A stretch of DNA of 64,000 nt from positions 1 to 64,000 of the forward strand of contig NZ_FQUY01000002.1 of assembly GCF_900129195.1 (NCBI RefSeq), written 5' to 3'. The notes below the pieces were generated by a model that made no database searches, was not told the DNA's origin, and saw nothing but the letters and a program-made list of their open reading frames with translations. Source of the DNA: Desulforamulus putei DSM 12395. GTDB lineage: Bacteria > Bacillota > Desulfotomaculia > Desulfotomaculales > Desulfotomaculaceae. This document shows, in pieces, positions 53,650-62,787 of the stretch (the first letter of the stretch is position 1; each line of letters opens with the position of its first letter). Position numbers and translations under genes: made by a program.

Positions 53650-54402
53650 CTATTGTGTTTTGTTGCGGGTCCGCTTGCCCAGGTAGATATAACCGATCAC
53701 AGCAACGGTGATGAGAAGGACACTCATCACCTGGGCGGCCCGCAGGGGGCCGATCATCAAGCTGTCGGTACGCAGCCCCTCAATAAAGAATCTTCCCAGG
53801 GAATAGAGGGCCAGGTAGATCATAAACAACTGCCCCTCGGCATGTTTTCTTCTTCGCACCAGTAAGATGGCAAAAACCAGCAAATTCCACAACGATTCAT
53901 ATAAGAAAGTGGGATGACGGTAGGCCCCGTCGATATACATGGCCCAGGGCAGATCCGTGGGATAGCCGTAGGCCTCCTGGTTGAAAAAATTGCCCCAGCG
54001 GCCAATGGCCTGTCCCAGGGGGAAGCTGGGGGCCACGATGTCGGCCACTTGCCAGAACCTTAACCCCCGGACTCTGGTGAAGATATAGCCGCACAGGATG
54101 GCTGTGATCAATCCCCCGTGGATGGCCAGCCCGCCATGCCACAGTTTGGGGATTTCTGTGAGGTTTTGACCGTAGTAGTCCCATTCCATGATTACATAAT
54201 ACAGCCGGGCCCCCAGCCAGGAAATGGGCGCGCAGATTAATACCATGTCGATGATGTCATCTTCCCTGACTCCCAGCCGGCGGGCCTCCCGCAGGGCCAG
54301 CCAGGTGCCCAGCAGCACCGCCACCATCATCAACACGCCGTACCAGCGCACGGTGATGGGGCCCCAGGTGAAAATATACGGGCTGATATCTGAGTAGGTC
54401 AT
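53650..54402 (-). CDS. lgt: Prolipoprotein diacylglyceryl transferase
   Basis: 250-residue membrane enzyme that puts diacylglycerol on lipobox cysteines. Seven helices, with [23 protein letters not shown], the signature [14 protein letters not shown] and RPTFLYE-like [11 protein letters not shown] 54402 after GAGCGGTG. Three lipoproteins in this window would be its substrates. Monocistronic. Confidence 0.95.
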   Translation of the reverse strand: MTYSDISPYIFTWGPITVRWYGVLMMVAVLLGTWLALREARRLGVREDDIIDMVLICAPISWLGARLYYVIMEWDYYGQNLTEIPKLWHGGLAIHGGLITAILCGYIFTRVRGLRFWQVADIVAPSFPLGQAIGRWGNFFNQEAYGYPTDLPWAMYIDGAYRHPTFLYESLWNLLVFAILLVRRRKHAEGQLFMIYLALYSLGRFFIEGLRTDSLMIGPLRAAQVMSVLLITVAVIGYIYLGKRTRNKTQ

Positions 54403-54551
54403 ATTATTCACCGCTCTTTCACAGGTTGTCATGTCTTTTATTTTAACCGTCTCCAGACTAATTTCTCAAGAATATATCATTTATATTTCGGTGGAGTACC
54501 TTTGCCAATGAAACGAGCAGGAAGATTGTCATGGCTGACCTGATTTCTTCC

Positions 54552-54580
54552 TTGTATTCCCAGTTTGGTTGTACTATAAT
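54552..54580 (+). promoter_or_regulatory. Probable promoter of the cobalamin operon
   Basis: TTGTAT (54552-54557), a 17-base spacer and TATAAT (54575-54580), 50 bases before cbiA. No cobalamin riboswitch is seen in this short leader, unlike cbiK and cobT. Confidence 0.65.
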
Positions 54581-54629
54581 TTCTCTGACCCCTTTCCGGG
54601 GGCAAGAAGGTTGAAAGCAGGAGTAAGCC

Positions 54630-56021
54630 ATGAAAATACCCAGAATTGTGATGGCAGGGACCCACAGCGGGGTCGGCAAAACCACCTTGACGCTGGGGCT
54701 GCTGGCTGCCCTGGGCCGGCGAGGGCTCCGGGTGCAGCCCTTTAAAGTGGGGCCCGATTATATAGACCCGGGTTTGCACAGGGCGGCAGCCGGGCAAATT
54801 TCCCATAACCTGGACAGCTGGATGGGCTCCCCGGAGGAAGTCCGGCAGCTCTTTCTCAAGCATGCCCTGGCAAGTGATCTTGCGGTTGTTGAGGGGGTCA
54901 TGGGGTTATTTGACGGCGCCAGGGGGCAGGGGGAGGCCGGCAGCACCGCCCAGGTGGCAAAAGTATTAAAGGCCCCTGTGGTGCTGATTTTTTCGGCCAA
55001 AGGGCTGGCCCGCAGTGCAGCGGCGCTGGTCAAGGGTTACCGGACCTTTGACCCGGAGTTAAATATTTGCGGAGTGATTGCCAATGGCGTCAGCAGTGAA
55101 CGGCACCGGCAGTTGATCCGGGAAACCATTGCAGGGGAACTGGGGATTCCTCTGCTGGGAGCCCTGGACAACCGGCAGGAAATTGTCATGCCCCAGCGCC
55201 ACCTGGGCCTGCTGCCGGCAGAGGAAAACAACGATTTACATAACATACTCCGGCAGTTGGCCACCATCATCGAGGAACAAATTGATATTGATGCCCTTTT
55301 GCAGCTGGCCCGGCAGGCGCCGGACCTGGATGCAGGGGCCGTTTTGCCTGCGGCCGGACCCTTTACCGGGGTTCGCCTGGCCGTGGCCAGAGATGAGGCC
55401 TTTAACTTTTACTACCAGGACAGCCTGGACTATCTGACGGAACTGGGAGCGGAGGTACAATTCTTCAGCCCCCTGAAGGATGCGGCTCTGCCCGAAAATA
55501 TACACGGCATTTATATCGGCGGCGGTTTTCCGGAACAGTTTTTGCCCGCTTTGTCCGCCAACCGTTCAATAAAGGAACAGATTTACCTGGCCTGCCGGAA
55601 CGGTATGCCTGTTTATGCGGAGTGCGGGGGACTGATGTACCTTTGCCGGAGCGTCTGTACTTTATCCGGGGAACGGTATGACGGCGTGGGACTGGTGCCG
55701 GCCGGGGTCAGGATGGGGAACCGGCTGGCTGCCCTGGGGTATGTCAGGGCCACAATAATCCGTCCCGGCATTTTGGGAGGGGCGGGGTTGGAACTTAAAG
55801 GACATGAATTTCACTGGTCCAGCCCGGAGGATTTTCCGGAGGAGTTTTCGGCCTACCGGCTTAGCGGGGGGAGGGGCCAGGACGGTCGCACCGAAGGCTA
55901 TGCCAGGGACAATTTGCTGGCCTCTTACGTGCACCTGCATTTCAGGTACAACCAGGAGGCGGCAAGGAATTTGCTTGCTGCCTGTGCAAACTATAAAGAG
56001 TTTGGGAGACAAGTCAAATGA
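54630..56021 (+). CDS. cbiA: Cobyrinate a,c-diamide synthase
   Basis: 463 residues amidating cobyrinate at a and c with glutamine and ATP. P-loop GTHSGVGKTT at the N-terminus, KVGPDYIDPGLH, and the class I-like amidotransferase with Cys in VYAECGGLMYL and His near the end (LASYVHLHF). ATG after AGGAG. Heads the operon; overlaps cbiD by four bases. Confidence 0.96.
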   Translation: MKIPRIVMAGTHSGVGKTTLTLGLLAALGRRGLRVQPFKVGPDYIDPGLHRAAAGQISHNLDSWMGSPEEVRQLFLKHALASDLAVVEGVMGLFDGARGQGEAGSTAQVAKVLKAPVVLIFSAKGLARSAAALVKGYRTFDPELNICGVIANGVSSERHRQLIRETIAGELGIPLLGALDNRQEIVMPQRHLGLLPAEENNDLHNILRQLATIIEEQIDIDALLQLARQAPDLDAGAVLPAAGPFTGVRLAVARDEAFNFYYQDSLDYLTELGAEVQFFSPLKDAALPENIHGIYIGGGFPEQFLPALSANRSIKEQIYLACRNGMPVYAECGGLMYLCRSVCTLSGERYDGVGLVPAGVRMGNRLAALGYVRATIIRPGILGGAGLELKGHEFHWSSPEDFPEEFSAYRLSGGRGQDGRTEGYARDNLLASYVHLHFRYNQEAARNLLAACANYKEFGRQVK

Positions 56022-57121
56022 ACGCTGAGTTGAGGACCGGTTATACCACCGGCAGTTGTGCTGCCGCAGCCGCCAAAGCAGCGGCCCTGGCCCTGGTTTA
56101 CGGCACGGTGGCCCATCATGTAACCATATCCCTGCCCCGGGGAGGGCGGGTGACCCTGGAGGTATCCCGGGTGGAAATAGGGGAACACTGCTGCCGGGCA
56201 GAGGTTATCAAAGACGCCGGGGATGACCCGGATGTCACCCACGGCCTGACCATTGCGGCGGAGGTTAGTTTACAAGAGGGAGAGATTTTTATTACAGGGG
56301 GGCCGGGGGTTGGTACCGTCACCAAACCCGGCCTGGCGGTGCCCGTCGGGCAGGCGGCCATTAACCCGGTACCCAGGCAGATGATTGAGCGGGAGGTCCG
56401 GGAGGTACTGGGCCCTGGCAGGGGTGCCAGGGTGGTGATCAGCGCCCCCGGCGGGGAGGAAGTGGCGGCCCAAACCATGAATCCCCGGCTGGGCATTGTG
56501 GGCGGCATCTCCATCCTGGGCACCGGCGGCATTGTGCGCCCCATGTCCGAGGAAGCGTACCGCCGTTCCCTGGTTCCCCAGATTGACCAGGCCCTGGCCC
56601 TGGGGTACCGGCGGCTGGTATTAACACCCGGCCGGCTGGGTGTAAATAAAGCCGGGGAATTGGGGTTACCCCCGGCAGCCGTCGTTGAAACCAGCAATTT
56701 TATTGGCGCCATGCTGGAGGAGTGTGCCCAAAGACCGGTGGAGGCGGTCCTGTTACTGGGTCATCTGGGCAAACTGGTAAAGGTGGCGGCAGGGATTTTT
56801 CATACGCTGGGCAGGCTGGCCGACGCCAGGCGGGAGACCATTGCCGCCTATGCGGCCCTGCAGGGGGCGCCCCGGCATGTTATTGAAGCATTGATGACCA
56901 TGAATACGGCGGACGAAGCGGTGGAAATACTGAAAAACTGCGGCCTGTCCCGGGTGTTCCACCGGCTGGCCGCCGCTGCCAGCCGGCGGGCCGCCTGGTA
57001 TGTCCGGGATAAGTTCAGGGTGGGCACCCTGATGTATGCACTGAGCGGGGAGATTGTGGGGTACGATGAAGGGGCCAGGCAGATCGGGGGGCAACTGGGA
57101 TGGCAAATCGAATTAAAATAA
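56018..57121 (+). CDS. cbiD: Cobalt-precorrin-5B C1-methyltransferase
   Basis: 367 residues catalysing C1 methylation in the anaerobic pathway. RTGYTTGSCAAAAAKAAA, GDDPDVTHG, NPVPRQMI and ILGTGGIVRPMSEEAY match CbiD. Starts by ATGA overlap with cbiA. Confidence 0.96.
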   Translation: MNAELRTGYTTGSCAAAAAKAAALALVYGTVAHHVTISLPRGGRVTLEVSRVEIGEHCCRAEVIKDAGDDPDVTHGLTIAAEVSLQEGEIFITGGPGVGTVTKPGLAVPVGQAAINPVPRQMIEREVREVLGPGRGARVVISAPGGEEVAAQTMNPRLGIVGGISILGTGGIVRPMSEEAYRRSLVPQIDQALALGYRRLVLTPGRLGVNKAGELGLPPAAVVETSNFIGAMLEECAQRPVEAVLLLGHLGKLVKVAAGIFHTLGRLADARRETIAAYAALQGAPRHVIEALMTMNTADEAVEILKNCGLSRVFHRLAAAASRRAAWYVRDKFRVGTLMYALSGEIVGYDEGARQIGGQLGWQIELK

Positions 57122-57726
57122 TCGGGGTTGGACCCGGCAGCCCCGATTTTTTAACCGCTGCCGGGGCTGCCGCGCTGCAGGAAGCCGACATACTGGTGGG
57201 TTCCCGGCGCCTGCTGCAGGATTTTGCCCGTCCCCACCAGGAGGTTTTTCCTCTGGGACCGGACCTCGAGGAAGCCGTTCGGTTTATCCGCCGGTGTTAT
57301 GAAGAAAGACAGGTGGCGGTCCTGGTGTCCGGGGACACAGGTCTATACAGTTTTGCCTCCTATCTGGCCGGCAAATTCCCCGGGGATCGCTTGGAGTTTA
57401 TCCCGGGCATCAGTTCGGTCCAATTGATGTTTGCCCGGTTAAAAATACCCTGGCAGGATGCGGTGGTGCTGAGCCGCCACGGCAGAGAAGACAATCGTTT
57501 GCTGGGAGCTGTGCGGGCAGGGTTGGTGGTTGCAGTCTTGACGGATGCGAAAAACAATCCGCAGGGTCTGGCAGAGGAACTGCTGGCGGCCGGCTGTTCC
57601 GACCTGCCGGTGTCCGTGGGCTGTAATCTTTCTTATGCTGATGAAGTGCTTTATAGAGGAACTTTGCGTTCCTTAAAAGAATGTAAACAAAAATTCCTCA
57701 ACTGCGTGGTGGTTATCGGTGTCTAG
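57100..57726 (+). CDS. cbiE: Cobalt-precorrin-7 C5-methyltransferase
   Basis: 208-residue tetrapyrrole methylase: IIGVGPGSPDFLT, VLVSGDTGLYSF, FIPGISSVQLMFARLKI. CbiE acts with CbiT, the next gene, which often is fused to it (CobL). Overlaps cbiD by 22 bases and cbiT by eight. Confidence 0.94.
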   Translation: MANRIKIIGVGPGSPDFLTAAGAAALQEADILVGSRRLLQDFARPHQEVFPLGPDLEEAVRFIRRCYEERQVAVLVSGDTGLYSFASYLAGKFPGDRLEFIPGISSVQLMFARLKIPWQDAVVLSRHGREDNRLLGAVRAGLVVAVLTDAKNNPQGLAEELLAAGCSDLPVSVGCNLSYADEVLYRGTLRSLKECKQKFLNCVVVIGV

Positions 57727-58321
57727 AATAGATTGGCCCTATGTTACGCCGGGGATTCCGGATCATCTGTTTAAAAGAGCCGGCGGGATTCCTATGACCA
57801 AACAGGAAATCAGGATGATCGTGCTGGGGAAGCTGAGGCTTTTTCCCGGTGCGGTGGTTTATGATGTGGGAGCGGGGACCGGCAGTATTACCGTGGAGTG
57901 CGCCATGCAGGTCAAGCATGGCACGGTCTATGCTTTGGAAAAGGACGGCAGCGCCGATGAACTGGTGGAGGCCAATGTGCGCCGGTTCGGGTTGAACAAC
58001 ATTAAGCTGGTGCCGGGATTGGCCCCGGCCACCATGGAAAAACTGCCGGCGGCGGACCGGATTTTTATTGGTGGCAGTGCCGGGGCTTTGCCGGAGATTT
58101 TGCAGACCGCGGACCGGAAATTAAAGCCCGGGGGGTGGCTGGCGGCCACTGCCGTTACGTTGGAAACCGGGCCGCTGGTGCTGAAGTTCCTGGAGGAGCA
58201 GGGGTACCAGCAGGTGGAGGCCGTCAGCGTTACGGTGGCGGAGGCCAGGCAGGCGGGCAAGGCTCATATGTGGCAGGGGCAGAATCCTGTGGTTGTGGTT
58301 AGTGGGCAGAAGCCGGAATAG
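57719..58321 (+). CDS. cbiT: Cobalt-precorrin-6B C15-methyltransferase (decarboxylating)
   Basis: 200-residue Rossmann methyltransferase: YVTPGIPDHLFK start, SAM site YDVGAGTGSITVECA, IGGSAGALPEIL. Starts at GTG 57719 within cbiE. After it comes the only sizeable gap in this operon until the break before cbiX. Confidence 0.94.
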   Translation: MSRIDWPYVTPGIPDHLFKRAGGIPMTKQEIRMIVLGKLRLFPGAVVYDVGAGTGSITVECAMQVKHGTVYALEKDGSADELVEANVRRFGLNNIKLVPGLAPATMEKLPAADRIFIGGSAGALPEILQTADRKLKPGGWLAATAVTLETGPLVLKFLEEQGYQQVEAVSVTVAEARQAGKAHMWQGQNPVVVVSGQKPE

Positions 58322-58469
58322 GGTAGGCGATTGCGGTTTGCACAGAGGTCCTGCGCGAAGTCGTTCGCTAAGGATCACCTGGCCCCTAGGGTATGCCGTG
58401 CGTGAAAGGCTAGTGATTTCAGGTTGGTTAAGGTTCGTTTTGTTTATTATGATTTGGGGATGGTTTTGC
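58322..58469. repeat. 148-base spacer with an imperfect palindrome inside the cobalamin operon
   Basis: All other junctions from cbiA to cobK overlap; here 148 bases intervene. Near 58346-58380 AGGTCCT and GCGAA pair with TTCGC, AGGAT and ACCT around GTCG. It may be an inserted repeat or an RNA-processing or attenuation element. The frame of cbiF is open across it but its translation is not methylase-like. Confidence 0.5.
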
Positions 58470-59216
58470 ATGATTTACTTTATCGGTGCCGGGCCGGGAG
58501 ACCCGGAGCTGCTTACATTAAAGGCCCATCGGCTGCTGAAGCAGGCGGATCTGGTGCTTTACGCGGGTTCTTTGGTGCCGCTGCAGGTGATGGACTGCTG
58601 CCGGGAGGATGCTGTGAAGGTTGACAGCGCTCCCATGGTGTTGGAGGATATTGTGGCCATGATGACGGACTATCACCAACGGGGTAAACTGGTAGTCCGC
58701 CTGCATACCGGGGACCCCAGTTTGTACGGGGCCATTGGAGAGCAGATGGAGGCTTTGGATAAGCTGGGGGTGCCATATGAAATTGTGCCGGGGGTCAGTT
58801 CCTTTTTGGCGGCGGCAGCGGCGGTGAAAAGGGAGTATACGGTGCCCGGCGGGTCTCAGACGGTGATCATCACCCGGCTGGCGGGCCGTACGCCGGTGCC
58901 GCCGGAACAGTCGCTGGCCGGTTTGGCCCGGCACAGAGGGTCGATGGCCATCTTTCTGTCGGTGGGGATGGCCCGGAGGGTGCAGGAGGAACTGCTGCAG
59001 GGATATGATGCGGCGACGCCGGTGGCTGTGGTGGAACGGGTTTCCTGGCCGGAAGAAAGGGTTGTTCAGGGAACCCTGGGTCAGCTGGCCCGGCTGATTG
59101 AGGAGGCGGGCATTACCCGCACCGCTTTGATTTTGGTGGGGGATTTTCTTGTCTCCCGGGGGCGGTCTTTACTCTATGATGCGGGGTTTGTACATGGATA
59201 TCGTGAGGGAGAATAG
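58470..59216 (+). CDS. cbiF: Cobalt-precorrin-4 C11-methyltransferase
   Basis: 248 residues: MIYFIGAGPGDPELLTLKA, LVLYAGSLV, VRLHTGDPSLYGAIGEQ and IVPGVSSFLAAAA match CbiF. ATG 58470 is chosen at the conserved start, with GGGGATGG about six bases upstream; the 59 earlier codons are spacer. Confidence 0.95.
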   Translation: MIYFIGAGPGDPELLTLKAHRLLKQADLVLYAGSLVPLQVMDCCREDAVKVDSAPMVLEDIVAMMTDYHQRGKLVVRLHTGDPSLYGAIGEQMEALDKLGVPYEIVPGVSSFLAAAAAVKREYTVPGGSQTVIITRLAGRTPVPPEQSLAGLARHRGSMAIFLSVGMARRVQEELLQGYDAATPVAVVERVSWPEERVVQGTLGQLARLIEEAGITRTALILVGDFLVSRGRSLLYDAGFVHGYREGE

Positions 59217-60258
59217 GGTTGCCATACTGGCCCTTACAAAAGGAGGCGCCCGGTTGGCCGGTACTTTATGTAAGCTGCTGGGGGATGTTCAACTGTATAT
59301 TCCCGGGCGGCTGTACAGCGCAAGCCTGCCGCCTGACACCCGTTATTTTGACAACTGGCAGCAGGCGGCAACGGAGGCCTTTCAGCGGTATAACCGGTTA
59401 ATTTTTATCATGGCCGCCGGTATTGTGGTGCGGACACTGGCGCCGCTGGTCCAATCTAAAAAAACCGACCCCGCGGTGCTGGTTTTGGACGAGAAGGGGC
59501 GGTTTGCGGTGAGTTTGCTTGCCGGACACCTGGGTGGGGCCAATCAGTTGGCCCAAAGGGTGGCCGGGCTTTTAAGGGGGACGGCGGTCATTACCACCGC
59601 CACCGATGTGAACGGTGTGCCGGCGGTGGAATTGCTGGCCCGTGAATTGGACTGCGAAATTTATCCGGCGAAAGGGATTAAGCTGTTTAACCGATTGCTG
59701 GCAGAGGGAGAAAGGGTAACCCTTTGCTCCCGCTGGCGCCTGAAGCCCGAATATAGGGTGGGATTTACTTACATAGAGGGGGAAAAAGCAGGGGTAACCG
59801 GGCCTGTAGTTTACATAACCAATCAATTGGTGCAGCCAACGCAGGGGCCCAGGATGATGCTGCGGCCCCGCAACCTGGTGGCCGGTGTGGGCTGCCGCAA
59901 AGGGGTCAGCCGGCAGCAGGTGGTGTCTGCGGTAAAAGCAGCCTGCAAGCTGGGAGGCTTTAGCCTGCTGTCTCTCAAGTCACTGGCCACAGTGGATCTC
60001 AAAATGCGGGAACCGGGGCTGCTGGAGGCGGCCAGATACTTTAACGTTCCCCTGGTGGAAGTGACCCGGCAGCAAATAGAACGTTTGGCCGGGCAATTTA
60101 CACCCTCAGATTTTGTGAAGGATCGGATAGGAGTTGGTGGCGTATGCGAACCGGCTGCCATAACAGCCAGTGCCATGGGGCGGCTGAAGGTAGCAAAACA
60201 GAAGCTGGGACCCGTTACAGTGGCCATCGCGGAGGCCAAATTGTGGTGGTGGGATTAG
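59194..60258 (+). CDS. cbiG: Cobalt-precorrin-5A hydrolase
   Basis: 354 residues opening the lactone ring and releasing acetaldehyde. AILALTKGGARLA, MAAGIVVRTLAPLVQSK, SLLAGHLGGAN, and the C-terminal VAGVGCRKGVS domain match CbiG. ATG 59194 overlaps cbiF by 23 bases; ribosome site weak. Confidence 0.93.
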   Translation: MDIVRENRVAILALTKGGARLAGTLCKLLGDVQLYIPGRLYSASLPPDTRYFDNWQQAATEAFQRYNRLIFIMAAGIVVRTLAPLVQSKKTDPAVLVLDEKGRFAVSLLAGHLGGANQLAQRVAGLLRGTAVITTATDVNGVPAVELLARELDCEIYPAKGIKLFNRLLAEGERVTLCSRWRLKPEYRVGFTYIEGEKAGVTGPVVYITNQLVQPTQGPRMMLRPRNLVAGVGCRKGVSRQQVVSAVKAACKLGGFSLLSLKSLATVDLKMREPGLLEAARYFNVPLVEVTRQQIERLAGQFTPSDFVKDRIGVGGVCEPAAITASAMGRLKVAKQKLGPVTVAIAEAKLWWWD

Positions 60259-60953
60259 GACCCGGCAACAGGGACTGTTTTACCCCGGAAGCCCTGGCGG
60301 CCATAAAATCTGCCCAGGTGGTGGTGGGTTATCATACCTATTTGGATTTAATACCCGATTTAATCCAGGATAAAGAAAAAGTAGCCACTCCTATGCGGGG
60401 GGAGGTTGAGCGGGCCCGGCAGGCGGTGGAACTGGCCGCGGCAGGGAAAACCGTGGCGGTGGTCAGCAGCGGCGACCCGGGCATCTATGGTATGGCGGGC
60501 CTTATCATTGAAGCGGCTGGGGGCCGTGTGCCGGTCCGGGTGATCCCCGGCATAACCGCAGCCTCGGCGGCGGCGGCCAGCCTGGGGGCGCCGCTGATGA
60601 ACGATTTTGCCGTCATCAGTTTAAGTGATTTGCTGACCCCCTGGGAAACCATGCTGAAGCGGCTTGAAGCTGCGGCAGCGGGGGATTTTGTCATCGTGCT
60701 GTACAATCCCCGCAGCCATGGGCGCCCGGACCATATCAAGACGGCCCGGGAGATTATGCTAAAATATAAATCACCTGCGACCCCGGTGGGGATTGTGCGC
60801 CAGGCCCGGCGGGGCCAGGAGCAAAAAACCCTCACCACCCTGGGGGACATGTTAAACCATGAAATTGATATGTTAACCACCGTCATCATTGGCAATGCCC
60901 AGACCCGGACGGAGGGAGATTTTATGGTAACACCCAGGGGGTATAGACTGTGA
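60243..60953 (+). CDS. cbiH: Cobalt-factor III C17-methyltransferase
   Basis: 236 residues: VVVGLGPGNRDCFTPEA, VVGYHTYLDLIPDL, VVSSGDPGIYGMAG, YNPRSHGRPDH match CbiH/CobJ. GTG 60243 has GGAGG seven bases upstream inside the end of cbiG; longer upstream frame is dismissed. Confidence 0.95.
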   Translation: MVVGLGPGNRDCFTPEALAAIKSAQVVVGYHTYLDLIPDLIQDKEKVATPMRGEVERARQAVELAAAGKTVAVVSSGDPGIYGMAGLIIEAAGGRVPVRVIPGITAASAAAASLGAPLMNDFAVISLSDLLTPWETMLKRLEAAAAGDFVIVLYNPRSHGRPDHIKTAREIMLKYKSPATPVGIVRQARRGQEQKTLTTLGDMLNHEIDMLTTVIIGNAQTRTEGDFMVTPRGYRL

Positions 60954-61720
60954 TCCTGGTGCTGGCGGGCACCCTGGAAGGAAGAGATACCGCCGCCCTG
61001 CTGCAGCGGGCGGGATTTAACGTAACGGCTTCGGCGGTTACCGGCTATGGCTGCCACCTGCTGCAAAAACAGGGGCTGACCCGCATCCTGACAGGCGCCC
61101 TGGATGAAGCCGCGTTAACCGGCATTCTTCGCCAGGGGATACGGCTGCTGGTGGATGCCACCCATCCCTTTGCTGCCCTGGCCTCCCGTACTGCCATGGC
61201 TGCGGCCCGGGCCGCGGGGGTTCCTTACCTGCGCTTGGAAAGACCGGCCGCCGAACTGCCGGCCCATCCCCTGGTTTACAGGGCGAAGGATTTGGAAAGT
61301 ACCATCGGCCAGGCCCTGTCTCTGGGGAAGGTGTTGTTTTCCACCCTGGGCAGCAAATCCCTGTCCTCCCTGCTGGCAGCCGCCCGCCAGGCCGGGGCGA
61401 AGGTGGTCGCAAGGGTGTTGCCGGACAGCAAGGTTATCCTGCACTGCTTGCAACTGGGTTTAAACCCCGGCGAAATCATTGCCCTGCAGGGACCCTGCAG
61501 TGTGGAATTAAACATTGCCTTATACCGGCAGTATCAGGCGGAAGTTGTACTGACCAAGGACAGCGGCAGTACGGGGGGTGTGGAAGAAAAGGTTGCCGCG
61601 GCCATTGAAGCGGGCATACCTGTGGTGGTGTGGCAGAGGCCGGGGCTGGACTACCCCCTGGTCTTGCACAGGCCGGAAGAGGTGCTGCAATATTGCTTAA
61701 ACCATCTACCAAAGGGGTAA
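60950..61720 (+). CDS. cbiJ: Cobalt-precorrin-6A reductase
   Basis: 256 residues: ILVLAGTLEGRDTAALL, VDATHPFAALASRTAMAA, YLRLERPA and VLTKDSGSTGGVEEKVAAA match CbiJ/CobK. NADPH-dependent ring reduction. GTGA overlap with cbiH. Confidence 0.94.
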   Translation: MILVLAGTLEGRDTAALLQRAGFNVTASAVTGYGCHLLQKQGLTRILTGALDEAALTGILRQGIRLLVDATHPFAALASRTAMAAARAAGVPYLRLERPAAELPAHPLVYRAKDLESTIGQALSLGKVLFSTLGSKSLSSLLAAARQAGAKVVARVLPDSKVILHCLQLGLNPGEIIALQGPCSVELNIALYRQYQAEVVLTKDSGSTGGVEEKVAAAIEAGIPVVVWQRPGLDYPLVLHRPEEVLQYCLNHLPKG

Positions 61721-61753
61721 TGCAGCGGCACAAGGTTCTTAAGGAGGGTGTTC

Positions 61754-62125
61754 ATGCAGGAAGGCATTATTATCCTGGGACATGGCAGCCGTCTCCCGGA
61801 GGCCAACCAGGAGGTTTTTGAGATTACCGAGCAGGTCAAGGCCGCAGGCCGGGAGGCTCTTTATGAAACCTGCTTTTTACAATTCGGAGAACCTGACCTG
61901 CCCCGGGCCATTGAGAAAATGAACCGGGCCGGTGTGAAAAAAATAACCGTCATTCCACTGCTGCTGGTGGTGGGCAGCCACATTCAGGCGGACCTGCCGG
62001 CCTTGCTGCGGCAGCAAAAAAAACTTTACCCCCATATTACGTTTGTTTTAGCGCCTCACCTGGGCGCTGACCGCCGGATCGCCGAAATTGTCATAGACCG
62101 CATGGAGCAAGGAAGTGAAATATAA
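61754..62125 (+). CDS. cbiX: Small cobaltochelatase CbiX
   Basis: 123-residue single-domain CbiX: GIIILGHGSRLPEAN with the catalytic His, and VIPLLLVVGSHIQADLP with the second. Such short forms act as homodimers. It duplicates the activity of CbiK at 38004. AAGGAGG precedes ATG 61754. Confidence 0.93.
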   Translation: MQEGIIILGHGSRLPEANQEVFEITEQVKAAGREALYETCFLQFGEPDLPRAIEKMNRAGVKKITVIPLLLVVGSHIQADLPALLRQQKKLYPHITFVLAPHLGADRRIAEIVIDRMEQGSEI

Positions 62126-62127
62126 CA

Positions 62128-62754
62128 TTGGATATTTTTGAAGGTGTTCTCTGGCATCCCAGGGAAATTGAACGTGAAAGCATGCGCCTGGTGGAGGAAT
62201 TTTTGCGGCCTTTGCGGCTGTCACCGGGCGAGAAGGCGGTGGTGGGCCGCATCATACATACCAGTGGCGACCCGGATTTGGCAAAGCAGGTCCGTTTTCA
62301 TCCCCGGGCGGTGGAAGCGGGGGTGGCGGCTTTAAAAAGGGGCGCTCATGTTTATACCGATGTCACCATGCTGGGGGCCGGCATTAACAGCAGCCGGCTG
62401 AGCCGGTGGGGCGGGGCTGTGCATTGTGCCGTGCACAGCCCGGCAGTGGTGGCGGAGGCAAAGGCCAGGGGAATCACACGTTCCGCCGTGGCCATGGAGA
62501 GGTTTGGCGAAAAATTGAACGGCCAGGTGGTGGCCATCGGCAATGCCCCGACGGCCCTGTTCGTCCTCCTGGGGATGATCCGCCGGGGGCTGCGACCCGC
62601 CCTGGTGGTGGGTATGCCGGTGGGCTTTGTGGGGGCGGCCCGGTCCAAGGAATTGTTAATGCAGGCGGACGTCCCCTATATCACCATCCGGGGCACCAGA
62701 GGGGGCAGCCCCCTGGCGGCCGCCACTATTAATGCCTTGTTGTATATTGACTAA
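62128..62754 (+). CDS. cbiC: Cobalt-precorrin-8 methylmutase
   Basis: 208 residues moving the C11 methyl to C12. IIHTSGDPDLAKQVRFHP with the catalytic His, VYTDVTMLGAGIN, AIGNAPTALFVLL match CbiC. TTG 62128, two bases after cbiX; ribosome site weak (GGAAG). Confidence 0.95.
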   Translation: MDIFEGVLWHPREIERESMRLVEEFLRPLRLSPGEKAVVGRIIHTSGDPDLAKQVRFHPRAVEAGVAALKRGAHVYTDVTMLGAGINSSRLSRWGGAVHCAVHSPAVVAEAKARGITRSAVAMERFGEKLNGQVVAIGNAPTALFVLLGMIRRGLRPALVVGMPVGFVGAARSKELLMQADVPYITIRGTRGGSPLAAATINALLYID

Positions 62755-62787
62755 ATAAAAACCATTCCTGATGGGAGGGAACCCTCC

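Noticed and set aside
58293-58469. N-terminal extension of CbiF
   Set aside because: Basic, low-similarity translation of the spacer; the conserved CbiF start is at 58470.
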